This document shows, piece after piece, positions 8,693 through 18,100 of a stretch of DNA of 64,000 nucleotides (its first letter is position 1; every line of letters starts with the position of its first letter). Position numbers and translations under genes: made by a program. The stretch spans positions 186,001 to 250,000 of the forward strand of contig JACRQG010000027.1 of NCBI GenBank assembly GCA_016222805.1, given 5' to 3'. The notes below the pieces were generated by a model that did no database searches, was not told where the DNA came from, and worked only from the letters and a program-made list of their open reading frames with translations. The stretch is from Verrucomicrobiota bacterium (lineage in GTDB: Bacteria; Verrucomicrobiota; Verrucomicrobiia; Opitutales; Opitutaceae).

Positions 8693-10216
8693 TCACGGTG
8701 TGCGAAAGGCGGAATTCTTCCGGAGCAGAGCGGCGTGCGCGGCGACCTGCTCCTGCAGTTCGGGAACCTCCGCCTCGTTCCGACGTTCGTCGGGTTGGTC
8801 CGGCGAGTAGCGGTAGAACTCCCGTCCGACCAGCCGGCCGTCGAGGCTCCAGCCGGTGCGCCATTCGACGTACCGGGCGCTTTCCGTCCGGACGGCGAAG
8901 CCGATGACCGGATTCCGAGCCTTCCCACCGCCGTCTTCGCCGGCGCGGTTGAAGCAGTGGTACGCCGCCTCTTTCCACGGCCGGGTGGGATCGGAAAGCA
9001 GCGTCGCGAAACTCCGGCCGTCCGAGAGCGGGAGCGCTGGCAGCCCGCAGAGCTCGAGGAGCGTGGGGAAGACGTCGACCGTTTCGACCAGCCGGGGGGA
9101 GGCGACGCCGGTCAGACGTCCGGGCGCGCTGACGATGAGCGGACTGCGCGCGGCGCGTTCGTAGTTAGTGGATTTCATCCACTGATCGAGGTCGCCGAGG
9201 TGCCAGCCGTGGTCGCCCCAGAGGACAACGATGGTTTCCCGCTCGAGTCCGAGTTCGCGCAGCGCGGCGAGCACCTTCCCGATTTGCGCGTCGGTGTAGC
9301 TGGTGGCCGCGCAGTAGCCGTGGATGAGCTTGCGGATCGTGGCCTCGTCGAACGCCACGTGCGGGGGACCGTCCGGCAGGTCGGTCCAGCCGCCGATCGA
9401 GTGGTTGCGCGCGATCGCCGGAGCGCCGGCGGGAAACTGCGGCTGTGACGGGAGCGGCAGCCGGGAGCGATCGTAGAGGTCCCAGTACTTCTTCGGGGCG
9501 ACGAAGGGCAGATGCGGCTTGTGGAAGCCGACCGCGAGCAGGAAGGGCTTTTCCCGGCTCGCCGCGAGCCGGCGCAACCGGTCGACCGCGGCGGCCGCCA
9601 GGAGACCGTCGCGGTAGGTCTCGTCGGGGACTTCGAGGGCCTCGGAAACGGGGCGATGAGAGACACCTCCGCCGTCTCCGGTTTCGGCCCTCTTCCCTTT
9701 CTTCGCGGCGCGTTCCGCCTTCCGGTTCCTCGCGGGCTTGCCCTCGACGTTTGCCGGGGCCGCCGCCGGATCGGGCTGGCCCACGAAATCCGGCGCCTTG
9801 GGATGCCACACTTCATCCCAGGTGTCGCCGGAGTCGCCGCCAGGGGCATGCCAGATTTTGCCGAGCGAGACGGTGGCGTAACCGTGCCGGCCGAACCAGC
9901 GGCCAACGGGCGTTGCGTTGGGCGTATCCTGCCACTGGAGGGGGCCGTAGATTTGGCGGGTGCGCTCGCTACGGAGGCTGGTGAGCAATGCTACGCGCGA
10001 CGGAATGCAGACGGCCATCGCCACATAGTGGCGGTCGAAGCGCACGCCGCGGGCGGCCAGCGAATCGATGTGTGGCGTCCGCATGAAATCGAGGCCGTAG
10101 CAGCCGAGTTGCGGGCGCAGATCATCGACGGCGAGGAAGAGGATGTTCGGCGGCCGGGCCACGGTGGAAGTGCACGCGACGAGGGAAAGAAGCGGGAGGA
10201 GGCGCAAAAGGGGCAT
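8693..10216 (-). CDS. Sulfatase 3, iduronate-2-sulfatase-like, probable lipoprotein
   Basis: A 507-residue sulfatase. The N-terminus MPLLRLLPLLSLVACTS carries a lipobox (L-V-A-C15), so it is probably anchored as a lipoprotein, unlike its three neighbours. The core begins RPPNILFLAVDDLRPQLGCY. The formylglycine motif is C70-I-P-S-R74. KPFLLAVGFHKPHLPFVAPK and LWGDHGWHLGDLDQWMK are hallmarks of the iduronate-2-sulfatase-like S1 group. A Lys/Arg-rich insert lies near residues 150-170 (RNRKAERAAKKGKRAE). The ATG at 10216 gives the lipoprotein signal. It lies 23 bp downstream of the sulfatase 4 stop. Confidence 0.9.
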   Translation of the reverse strand: MPLLRLLPLLSLVACTSTVARPPNILFLAVDDLRPQLGCYGLDFMRTPHIDSLAARGVRFDRHYVAMAVCIPSRVALLTSLRSERTRQIYGPLQWQDTPNATPVGRWFGRHGYATVSLGKIWHAPGGDSGDTWDEVWHPKAPDFVGQPDPAAAPANVEGKPARNRKAERAAKKGKRAETGDGGGVSHRPVSEALEVPDETYRDGLLAAAAVDRLRRLAASREKPFLLAVGFHKPHLPFVAPKKYWDLYDRSRLPLPSQPQFPAGAPAIARNHSIGGWTDLPDGPPHVAFDEATIRKLIHGYCAATSYTDAQIGKVLAALRELGLERETIVVLWGDHGWHLGDLDQWMKSTNYERAARSPLIVSAPGRLTGVASPRLVETVDVFPTLLELCGLPALPLSDGRSFATLLSDPTRPWKEAAYHCFNRAGEDGGGKARNPVIGFAVRTESARYVEWRTGWSLDGRLVGREFYRYSPDQPDERRNEAEVPELQEQVAAHAALLRKNSAFRTP

Positions 10217-10239
10217 ACGGACGGGCGGGTGGGGAGGGC

Positions 10240-11592
10240 TCAGTTGTTTTCGGCGGAGCGGTTCTTCGCCCGGGGAAGCGCGCTTTCGGGCCACCGGGGT
10301 GCGGTGCGCTGGGTGTCGGCGTGCAGCGCGACGAGGGCCGCTCTCATCCGGGCGATCCTTTCGGGCTCGGCGCCGGCGACATCGCGTGCCTCGTGTGCGG
10401 CCCCACCCTTGGCCGCGCGGGCCACGAGCTTCCAGTCGCCGTCGCGCAACGCGGCTTCGCCGGCGGCATTGCGCCAGAAGAGCGGCGTCGCGCGGACGAG
10501 CGGCTCGCCGGCGAACAGCGGCAGGAGGCTCGCGCCGTCGGTGGGAGGCGTGGCCAGTTCGGCCATCGCGCAGGCGGTGGCGAGCAGATCGATGGAGCCG
10601 ACGGGCACATCGCTCACCTGCCCCGGGGTGATCCGGCGCGGCCAGCGCATCACGCCGGGCAGGCGGATGCCGCCCTCGCTGAGGCGGGTCTTGCCGCCCT
10701 TCAGTCCACCGCTGGAGCCCGGCGCGATCGGACCGTTGTCGCTGGTGAAGACCACCAGGGTCCGTTCGGCGGCACGGAGTTCGTCGAGCGCGGTGAGCAC
10801 GCGGCCAACCTGGTGATCGAGGTGGCTGATGTTGCCCAGATAATCGGCGATCGTCGGGAGCTTGCCCTCGGTCGCGCCCGATTCGTCGCGGGCCTCGGCC
10901 CTTCCGGGAAAACGCGCCCGGTACGGCGCAGCGAAACGTTCGGGCGTGGCAATCACGCGGTGCGGTTCGTGAAACCAGACGAAGAAGCAGAACGGGCGCG
11001 CGGGGTCCTTCCGGGCGCGCAACCACTGGAGGGCCTCGTCCACGAGGATTTGCGCGGAGTAGCCCTCGATTCTCCCGACGGGCCGGCCGTTGCGCACGAA
11101 ACCGCCGGGATTCAGGTGCGAGCCCTCGGCGTTGTTCTGGGTGGCGAGCCAGTGGTCGAAGCCGAGGTCGCCGGGTTGCGCCTGCGTGGGGTCGGTGAGC
11201 CCGCCGTTGACGCCCCACTTGCCGACGAAGCACGTGTCGTAACCGCTGGCGCGCAACACGGAGGCGATCGTCGGCTCGCCGCGCGGCAGATGCATCGGCG
11301 AGCGATTCGGCACGTAGGTGTAGATGCCGAGCCGGAAGGGGTTGCGGCCGGTGAGGAGGCCGGCGCGCGTCGGCGAACACACGGCGGCGGGCGCGTAGAA
11401 GTGCGAGAACCGGATGCCCTCAGCCGCGATCCGATCGATGTGGGGCGTGGCCACGCGATCGCTGCCGTTGGCGCCGATGTCGCCCCAGCCGAGATCGTCG
11501 GCGAGGAAGATCACGAGGTTTGGCTTTGGCTCGACGCCAGCCGCAGCGGACGCGAACGAGAGCGCAAGGAGCAAGCGAAGAAGGCGTCTCAT
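10240..11592 (-). CDS. Sulfatase 4 (arylsulfatase A-like)
   Basis: A 450-residue secreted sulfatase with a clear signal peptide (MRRLLRLLLALSFASAAAG). The core begins KPNLVIFLADDLGWGDIGAN and has the formylglycine motif C72-S-P-T-R76 followed by AGLLTGRNPFRLG. CFVGKWGVNGG and VFTSDNGPIAPGSSGGLKGGK are conserved active-site regions of the arylsulfatase A-like group. It is the first enzyme gene after the sigma/FecR pair (33-bp gap) and is probably co-transcribed with them. The likely role is desulfation of a periplasmic or surface-bound polysaccharide; the exact ester position is not predictable by eye. Confidence 0.92.
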   Translation of the reverse strand: MRRLLRLLLALSFASAAAGVEPKPNLVIFLADDLGWGDIGANGSDRVATPHIDRIAAEGIRFSHFYAPAAVCSPTRAGLLTGRNPFRLGIYTYVPNRSPMHLPRGEPTIASVLRASGYDTCFVGKWGVNGGLTDPTQAQPGDLGFDHWLATQNNAEGSHLNPGGFVRNGRPVGRIEGYSAQILVDEALQWLRARKDPARPFCFFVWFHEPHRVIATPERFAAPYRARFPGRAEARDESGATEGKLPTIADYLGNISHLDHQVGRVLTALDELRAAERTLVVFTSDNGPIAPGSSGGLKGGKTRLSEGGIRLPGVMRWPRRITPGQVSDVPVGSIDLLATACAMAELATPPTDGASLLPLFAGEPLVRATPLFWRNAAGEAALRDGDWKLVARAAKGGAAHEARDVAGAEPERIARMRAALVALHADTQRTAPRWPESALPRAKNRSAENN

Positions 11593-11625
11593 CGGAGAAG
11601 GCGCGAAAGGCGGCGGGTGGGGGGC

Positions 11626-12984
11626 TTACGGGACGCGACGAACGGCGACGCCGTACATCATGTTCCGGCCGGGCACGCCGGGGTCTCGGGGCGGTCCGAG
11701 GGTGACGATCCCCGCCTGGGGCACCACGCGGCGCCAGACGGAGCAGGCGAGAAAAACCCTGTCACCGCGTGGCGGCGCGTCGCTCGCGACGATGTTGACC
11801 TGCGGATCCCAGGGTCCGCATTCGACGCGTGCTCCGGTATCCGTGAAATCGTGCGCCAGCCACGCCGGCGGCGGCCGGCGGATGTCGTGCAGCACGTAGA
11901 CGTATCCGGGGCCATCGAGCGCGAGCGTCAGCGTGAAATCGACACGCCGTTTGTCGGTCAGAAAGGTTCGCACGACATCGGCGCCGACCAGTTCCTCCGG
12001 GAACGACAGGCCGGGAACCGCCTGCCAGGCCGGTGCCTCCACCCCCGTGAAGGCCCGCGCGCCGGGCACCATGCCACCGCGCACGACGCCGTAGAAACGG
12101 CGCTGTTCGGCATCGGCGAGGTTGTCGTGCACGGCGAGCGGCGACACGTCGTCGCGCCCGCCGGCCGCCAACGCCTCCGCGGGGGAGGCGCGCAGGGGCA
12201 CGCTCTGCCAGCGTTCCGGTGAGGCGCCGCGCACCAGCTGCACCGCTTCGCCCTCGGAAAGCCCGATCTTGGTCCCGGGCTGGCCCTGCCTGGACAGCGG
12301 TTGCACCTGCACCTGGCCGGAGAAGACGACGACACCCGCGCGCTCGGGGCCGGACGCGTCCACCGCGAACCGCGTCCCGAGGTCGATGACATTGCCGGAG
12401 GGAGTTACCACGGTGAACCCCTTGCCCCGATCCCCGACGTCCGCGTTGAGCCGGCCTCGGTCGAGTCGCAGCCGCATGGCGTGTTCGAATTCCGCGGCGA
12501 CCGGGCCGAGGAACTCCAGTCGCACTCCCGAATCGAGGCGCAACGTGATCTCGCCCCGCTCGAGCCGCAACTCCTGCATGGCCAGTCGCTCGCCGACGAC
12601 CGGCGCCGGTCCGACTCCGGCGAGCCGGGCGTCGTGGACTGCGGTGACCTCGGCGATGACCGGTCCCGAAAGGTGCGGCTGCCGGAGCGACCACCAAATC
12701 CCCGCGGCGCAAACCAGGAGTGCGGCGGCGGCGGCGAGCCACCCGGGCGCAGGACGCGGGGCGACGCGGGGTGGCGCCGGCATGGGCACGACCGTGACGA
12801 CAAGGGGCGCAGCGCGAAGGCGCAGATCGCAACGGAGCGCTGCCGCCAACCGGGAGAGTTCGAGGTAGCGCACGCGTGCGGCCTCGTCGGTTTCGAGCAG
12901 GTGCGAGAGAGTTTCAATCTCGGCCGCCGTAGCGATGCCGTCGAGGTGGCGGTGAATGAGATTCTCCCGGTCGTCGGGCGTCAT
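11626..12984 (-). CDS. FecR-domain membrane protein, probable anti-sigma factor
   Basis: A 452-residue membrane protein. A short cytoplasmic part (1-60: NLIHRHLDGIATAAEIETLS ... ARVRYLELSRLAAAL) resembles anti-sigma N-termini. One membrane helix lies at about 81-99. The FecR domain follows, with RLEFLGPVAAEFE and NVIDLGTRFAVDASG. The C-terminal 150 residues look like a beta-sandwich, where planctomycete and verrucomicrobial homologues often carry a concanavalin/LamG-like domain. Its start overlaps the sigma stop (ATGA at 12981-12984), and its stop is 33 bp before sulfatase 4. It probably senses a carbohydrate or envelope signal and controls the sigma factor encoded just upstream; this is inferred from order and family. 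Confidence 0.85.
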   Translation of the reverse strand: MTPDDRENLIHRHLDGIATAAEIETLSHLLETDEAARVRYLELSRLAAALRCDLRLRAAPLVVTVVPMPAPPRVAPRPAPGWLAAAAALLVCAAGIWWSLRQPHLSGPVIAEVTAVHDARLAGVGPAPVVGERLAMQELRLERGEITLRLDSGVRLEFLGPVAAEFEHAMRLRLDRGRLNADVGDRGKGFTVVTPSGNVIDLGTRFAVDASGPERAGVVVFSGQVQVQPLSRQGQPGTKIGLSEGEAVQLVRGASPERWQSVPLRASPAEALAAGGRDDVSPLAVHDNLADAEQRRFYGVVRGGMVPGARAFTGVEAPAWQAVPGLSFPEELVGADVVRTFLTDKRRVDFTLTLALDGPGYVYVLHDIRRPPPAWLAHDFTDTGARVECGPWDPQVNIVASDAPPRGDRVFLACSVWRRVVPQAGIVTLGPPRDPGVPGRNMMYGVAVRRVP

Positions 12985-13502
12985 GTGCGAGCCTCGGTCA
13001 TCTTTCGCTGCAGGCACTTGAGCAGCGACTGCCGGATGCGTTGCAGGGTCTTGTAAACCGCTTCGATCGTGCGCCGGTGTTCGCCTGCCAGAGCCTCGAC
13101 CGGCTTTTCCTCGAAATAGTAGTCGGTCACCAGGCGCCGGTGTTCCAGGGGAAGCGCGCGCAGGCATTCGGCGAGGTGCTGCTCCCGGAGTTCGTCGTCG
13201 CCGGCGCGGGCGGATTCGCTCCGCATCAGGGCCAGGGCCGCCTGGGCTGAGAGCTGGGTCCGTTGGTGCGCGCGCCGCAGGAAGCGCAGGGTTTCGATCC
13301 GCGCATAGCCGCAGGCCCAGGCCCCGAACGGGCGTTCCGGCTCGTAGGCATCGAAGCGCCTCCAGAGCGCGACGGCGGTTTCCTGGACGATGTCGCGGGC
13401 GTCGGGGAGCTGCGGCACGATGGCCAACACGAAGCGGAGAATTTCCGGCTCGTACCGGAGGAAGAGCCGCATGAAGCGTTCGTGGTCGTCAGCCGAAGCC
13501 AT
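12981..13502 (-). CDS. ECF sigma factor, Rhodopirellula/Verrucomicrobium type
   Basis: A 173-residue sigma factor. Region 2 reads RYEPEILRFVLAIVPQLPDA...DIVQETAVALWRRFD, with FGAWACGYARIETLRFLRR; the FxxWAxGxARxE signature is typical of the TIGR02989 group found in planctomycetes and Verrucomicrobiota. Region 4 is LPLEHRRLVTDYYFEEKPVE followed by TIEAVYKTLQRIRQSLLKCL. It is the first gene of the sulfatase operon and overlaps the FecR-like gene by 4 bp. It probably controls expression of the downstream sulfatases and receptor. The gene upstream on the other strand encodes a LacI regulator. Confidence 0.9.
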   Translation of the reverse strand: MASADDHERFMRLFLRYEPEILRFVLAIVPQLPDARDIVQETAVALWRRFDAYEPERPFGAWACGYARIETLRFLRRAHQRTQLSAQAALALMRSESARAGDDELREQHLAECLRALPLEHRRLVTDYYFEEKPVEALAGEHRRTIEAVYKTLQRIRQSLLKCLQRKMTEART

Positions 13503-13800
13503 GAGGTGAGGCGATACTATCCTCCGCGCCGGGAGGTGGAATTGGACAACTTTTTTTGGGAATCCGATTGGCGGGCGCCCCGCGCGCCGGTGCGGGCGGC
13601 GGTGTGGAATCGCGCCGGGGGTCTCCCGCCGGGACCCGGGGATCGGCCGGCGAGAAGCAACTTCGTGCTTTCCTCCTGAATCGGAGAAAGGGCTTCCCTC
13701 TTTTTAGGGATGATCCGGCGACCTCTTCGCCGGCGTTTCGGCCGCGGATACCGCAACCGGCTCGACGTGGCACGGCGGGCGGGCTTTCTTCGTCGGCGCC
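13503..13800. other. Divergent intergenic region, sigma / LacI
   Basis: 298 bp between the sulfatase-operon sigma gene and the LacI gene; it must carry both promoters. A seven-T run at about 13552-13558 and a T-rich stretch at about 13700-13706 interrupt otherwise GC-rich sequence. No consensus -35/-10 pair or convincing LacI operator was found. No ORF here is supported. Confidence 0.35.
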
Positions 13801-14889
13801 ATGGCTCGTCCCGATTCCGTCAGCATGCGCGACATCGCCCGCAAGGCGGGAGTTTCGGTGTCGGCCGTTTCGCTGGCCCTCCGCAACCAGCCGCGTGTTT
13901 CGGAAGCGGAACGCAGCCGGATCCAGGGCATCGCGCGGCGGCTGGGCTACCGCCGGGATCCCGAGGTTGCCCGATTGATGGAGCACCTGCGCACCGCCCG
14001 CTCCGCGCGGCGGACGAGCGGGTTGGCGGTGATCATCCCGGAACTCGATCGCGAGGGCCTGGCGGGGTACTTCCCGCTCACCGAGATCGTGAAGGGCATC
14101 CGGGCACAGGCGGACGAGGCCGGTTTTGGCACGGAGCTCTTCTTCCTGACCGATCCGGGAATGACGCCGGCCCGGGTGCGCAGCATCCTGGTCGCCCGGG
14201 GCATCAAGGGAGTCATCATCGCCCCCTACGCGAGCGGGGTGGGCACGCTCGACATGGACATGACGGGCTTTTGCGCCGCCACCGCCGGCTACAGCATCGT
14301 CAGCCCGCAGTTGCACCGGGCCTGCCCGAATTACCTGCAGATGATGGATGAGCTCATCGATCACCTGCAGCGGCTGCACTTCCACCGGATCGGGTTCATC
14401 ATGACGTACTCGCGCGGCGGTATCGGGCACAAGCTGTTCACGTCGTCGTACCTCTACTATCAAAGCCTGCTGCCGGCGCGGGAGCGCATCCCGATCCTGC
14501 CGCGCGAGGCGGTGAACGAACGGTCCATCGCGCAGTGGCTCAAGCAGCATCGCCCGGAGGTGGTGATTGGTTCCGGGCGGGTCTTCGCCCTGTTGCAGGG
14601 CATGGGGCTGGCGATCCCCGGCGACCTTTTCTACGCCAACCTGGACCTTTCCGAACCTCCGCGACAGGCGGCGGGCATGGATCACCGCTACCAGTTGGTG
14701 GGCAGTGAGGCGGTCAATCTCGTGCTCACGCAATTCACGCTCAACCTGACCGGCGTGCCAGCCACCCCGAAGATTGTCCTGGTCGACAGCCACCGGCGCG
14801 ATGGCTTTACGCTGCCGAAGGAGCCGCTCGATGTGGCGCCGAGTACCCCGCCGCGGCTGAAGCGCTTCGTGCGCGCGGAAGGAAACTAA
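13801..14889 (+). CDS. LacI-family transcriptional regulator
   Basis: A 362-residue regulator. The N-terminal helix-turn-helix is SMRDIARKAGVSVSAVSLAL (residues about 8-27), followed by the hinge-helix region ending RRLGYRRDPEVARLM. The remainder is a periplasmic-binding-like sensor (GLAVIIPELDREG, ARGIKGVIIAPYASGVG, FHRIGFIMTYSR). It would bind an operator and respond to a sugar or metabolite. Its position between the sulfatase operon and the GH2/GH106 genes makes these its likely targets. Its central domain is less canonical than that of LacI/PurR repressors, a divergence common among verrucomicrobial paralogues. Confidence 0.9.
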   Translation: MARPDSVSMRDIARKAGVSVSAVSLALRNQPRVSEAERSRIQGIARRLGYRRDPEVARLMEHLRTARSARRTSGLAVIIPELDREGLAGYFPLTEIVKGIRAQADEAGFGTELFFLTDPGMTPARVRSILVARGIKGVIIAPYASGVGTLDMDMTGFCAATAGYSIVSPQLHRACPNYLQMMDELIDHLQRLHFHRIGFIMTYSRGGIGHKLFTSSYLYYQSLLPARERIPILPREAVNERSIAQWLKQHRPEVVIGSGRVFALLQGMGLAIPGDLFYANLDLSEPPRQAAGMDHRYQLVGSEAVNLVLTQFTLNLTGVPATPKIVLVDSHRRDGFTLPKEPLDVAPSTPPRLKRFVRAEGN

Positions 14890-15040
14890 AAAACGCCCAT
14901 TCTTGGCCAAAGAGTGCGCGGCGGGTGGGGGCCGGCTTCCGTTACCTTCGGGCCGTTCATTTTCCAGAACGGCAGCGTCGTCGCGACACGGGATGATAGC
15001 CCCGTTTGAGGCTCGTACCCTCGTGCTGCCGCCACTTTCC

Positions 15041-15062
15041 GCCGCCGGCCCGCGCCGGCGGC
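15041..15062 (+). terminator. Perfect 9-bp GC-rich hairpin after the LacI gene
   Basis: GCCGCCGGC (15041-15049), loop CCGC, GCCGGCGGC (15054-15062). It lies about 150 bp downstream of the lacI-type stop and 110 bp upstream of the GH2 start. No T-run follows, so it may be a terminator, a leader hairpin for the GH2 gene, or just a palindrome. Confidence 0.3.
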
Positions 15063-15171
15063 GGTCCTGTTTGGCGGGAGGCGAATCCCGCTGCCCTCCT
15101 GCCAGCGCGGCGGGAAGCGGGCGATCCGCCGCCTGTTTGCGCCATCCCTCACCGTCCTTCTCTCCCTTCCT

Positions 15172-18100
15172 ATGCGTGCGCCCCTTCTCGCTTCGGGTCT
15201 GGTGTCCCTGTGTCTGGCATGGGCCGGCGTGGCCGCGGCAATCGCCGCCGAAGGTGCCGGCACCGAGCAGCTCTTCCTTTCGGGCCGCGGGCCCGCCGAT
15301 GCGGTGCCGTGGGAGTTCACGGTGTCGGCTGGCCGGCGCGCCGGCGAGGCGGCGACGATTCCAGTGCCGTCGCAGTGGGAGCAACACGGTTTCGGTTCGT
15401 ATCACTACGGGCAGCAGCCCAACAAGTCGGCGGAAGAGGGAAAGTACCGCTTCCGCTTCCACGTGCCGGCGGCCTGGAAGGAGCGGCGCGTGCGCCTGGT
15501 GTTCGACGGCGTGATGACCGACGCGCGTGTCACCCTCAACGGCCGTGCCGCCGGACCCGTGCACCAGGGAGGATTCACCCGTTTCCGCTATGACGTCACC
15601 CGGTTGCTGAAGTGCGGGGAGGGGGCGGCGCTGGAAAATGTGCTCGAAGTGGAGGTCGCCAAGGTGTCGGCCGATCCCGAGACGGAACGCGCGGAGCGCG
15701 GCGGCGACTATTGGGTTTTTGGCGGTATCTACCGTCCGGTGTGGCTGGAAGCGCTGCCGGCGCAGGCGATCGAGCACGTGGCCATCGATGCCCGCGCGGA
15801 CGGCGCGTTTCTCGCCGAGCTGACCTTGTCGCACGTGCGCGACGCCGATCGGGTGGAGGCGCAGGTCGTTGCCCCCGGGGGGCGGACCTTCGGGCCGGCC
15901 TGGGCCACGCGCCTGCCGGGGGGCGGTGCCGGACGGATCACGATCAGCGCCCAGTTGCCGGCTCCCTTGCCCTGGACGGCGGAAACCCCGCACCTCTACA
16001 CCGTACAGCTCGCGCTGCGCCGGGGCAACGAGACCCTCCATGCGACGTCGACGCGCTTCGGCTTCCGCACCTTCGAGGTGCGCGACGGCCAGGGGCTCTA
16101 CCTCAACGGCCAGCGCATCCTGCTCAAGGGTGTCAACCGCCACAGCTTCCGGCCGGCGACCGGGCGCGCCCTGAACCGCGAAGACTGTTACGCCGACGTG
16201 CGGCTGATTCGCGCGATGAATATGAACGCGGTGCGGATGTCGCACTACCCGCCGGACGAGGCCTTTCTCGAGGCCTGCGACGAACTGGGGCTCTACGTCC
16301 TGGACGAACTCAGCGGCTGGCAGCACGCACATGGCACGGCGATCGGTCGACTGCTCGTGCGGGAAACCGTCGAGCGCGACGTGAACCACCCCAGCGTCCT
16401 CTTCTGGGACAATGGCAACGAGGGCGGCTGGAACCGGGCCCTCGACGGCGAGTTTTCGCTCTACGATCCGCAACGCCGCCGCGTGCTGCACCCCTGGGAT
16501 CCCTTTGGCGGAATCGACACCAAGCACTATCCGACGTTCGAGGACCTCAGCCGGCGGCTGCAGGGACCGCACATCGTGATGCCCACGGAGTTTCTGCATG
16601 GCCTCTACGATGGCGGCATGGGCGCGGGCCTGGCGGACTATTGGAAGGCGATCGCGGATTCGCCCTACGGCGCCGGCGGATTCCTGTGGGTCCTGGCCGA
16701 CGAGGGAATCGTGCGCACCGACCAGGGCGGCCGCGTCGACGTGTTCAGCACCTTCGCCCCCGATGGCATCGTGGGGCCGCGACACGAGCGTGAGGGCAGT
16801 TACCACACCGTGCGCGATGTGTGGTGTCCGGTGCAGATCGACCGGCCGACAATCGACGACGCCTTTGCCGGTCGGCTCACCGTGCACAACCACTACGACT
16901 TTACACCGCTGTCGGCGTGCCGGTTCGCGTGGCGGATCGTGCGGTTTGGCGCGACGGGTGAAACCACGATGGCCTCGGGCGCGGTGACCGGCCCGGACGT
17001 GGCTCCCCACGCTGCCGGAACGCTGACGCTGCCCTTGCCCTCCCACTGGCGCGAAGCCGATGCGCTGGCGGTGACGGTGACCGATGCCGGCGGGGCGGAA
17101 CTGTGGACATGGACCTGGGCGGCGCCGGGGATGGCCCGGCACCGGATCACGCCGGCGGTCGCGGCGGGAACTCCGGTTCCGGTCGTGGAAACGGCAACCG
17201 GAGTCGTCCGATTGCGCGCCGGGGAGGTGCGGGCGGAGTTTGAGGCCACCTCCGGGTTGCTGCGCCGCGTCCAGCATGGGGATCGTGCGGCCTTCCTGAC
17301 CGCAGGTCCGCGGCTGGTGTTTGCCCGCCCGGTGTCGGCGGCTCCCGTGCAGTGGCTGCCGTGGGCCGGTGGCGAGAGCGGGGCCCTCGAGCGGACGCTG
17401 GCGAGTCCGCACGAGGCCAACGCGCTGGAGCTGTCCCTGACCGTCGATCGCGACCAACCGTGGGTGGGGGTGAAGATCGAGCTGTCTGCCGATGGAGCCA
17501 CCTGGCGGACGCTGTTCGATGCCTCGCGGCGGCCGGGCGACACCTTCAAGTTCGACTTTCCGCCGCAACGGATCGTCGCGGTGCGGCTTTCGCGCCTGCG
17601 CACGGCCGACGGACGATCGGTCAGTCTCAAAGCGATGCGCGTCGGGTCCGCCGGCGGGCGGTTTCCGTCGGCGGGCAGCGTCGGCCGCGTGACCAGCGGG
17701 GTCGATCGCGACGCGAAGGGCGGCCCGGTCGCCTGGCTTGAAAGCCACGGGGGTGGGGGGCTCGACTGGCTGCGCTGGACGCTGCGCGGCGACGGCGCCC
17801 TGCAGCTCGAGTATCGCTACGCCTTGGAAGGGGCGTTCCTCTATCACGGGATCACGTTCGATCACCCGGAGGAATCCATGACCGGCTTGCGCTGGCTCGG
17901 CGAGGGCCCCTTCCGCGTCTGGCAGAACCGGCAGCGCGGCACCTGGCTCGGCGTGCACGAGACGGTGCGGCGGGATCCGCAGCCGGGGGAAACCTGGGAC
18001 TTTCCGGAGTTAGAAGGGTGTTTTGCCGGGGTGCGCTGGGCGCAGCTCGGTGCCGCGGCCGGGGCCCTGCGGATGGAAGGTGTGCCGGAAGGAACGTGGC

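Noticed and set aside
13489-17958. Minus-strand open frame of 1489 codons opposite LacI and GH2
   Set aside because: It is antisense to two well-supported genes, the product is low-complexity Arg/Pro/Gly-rich with no domain, and such frames are expected at this GC content.
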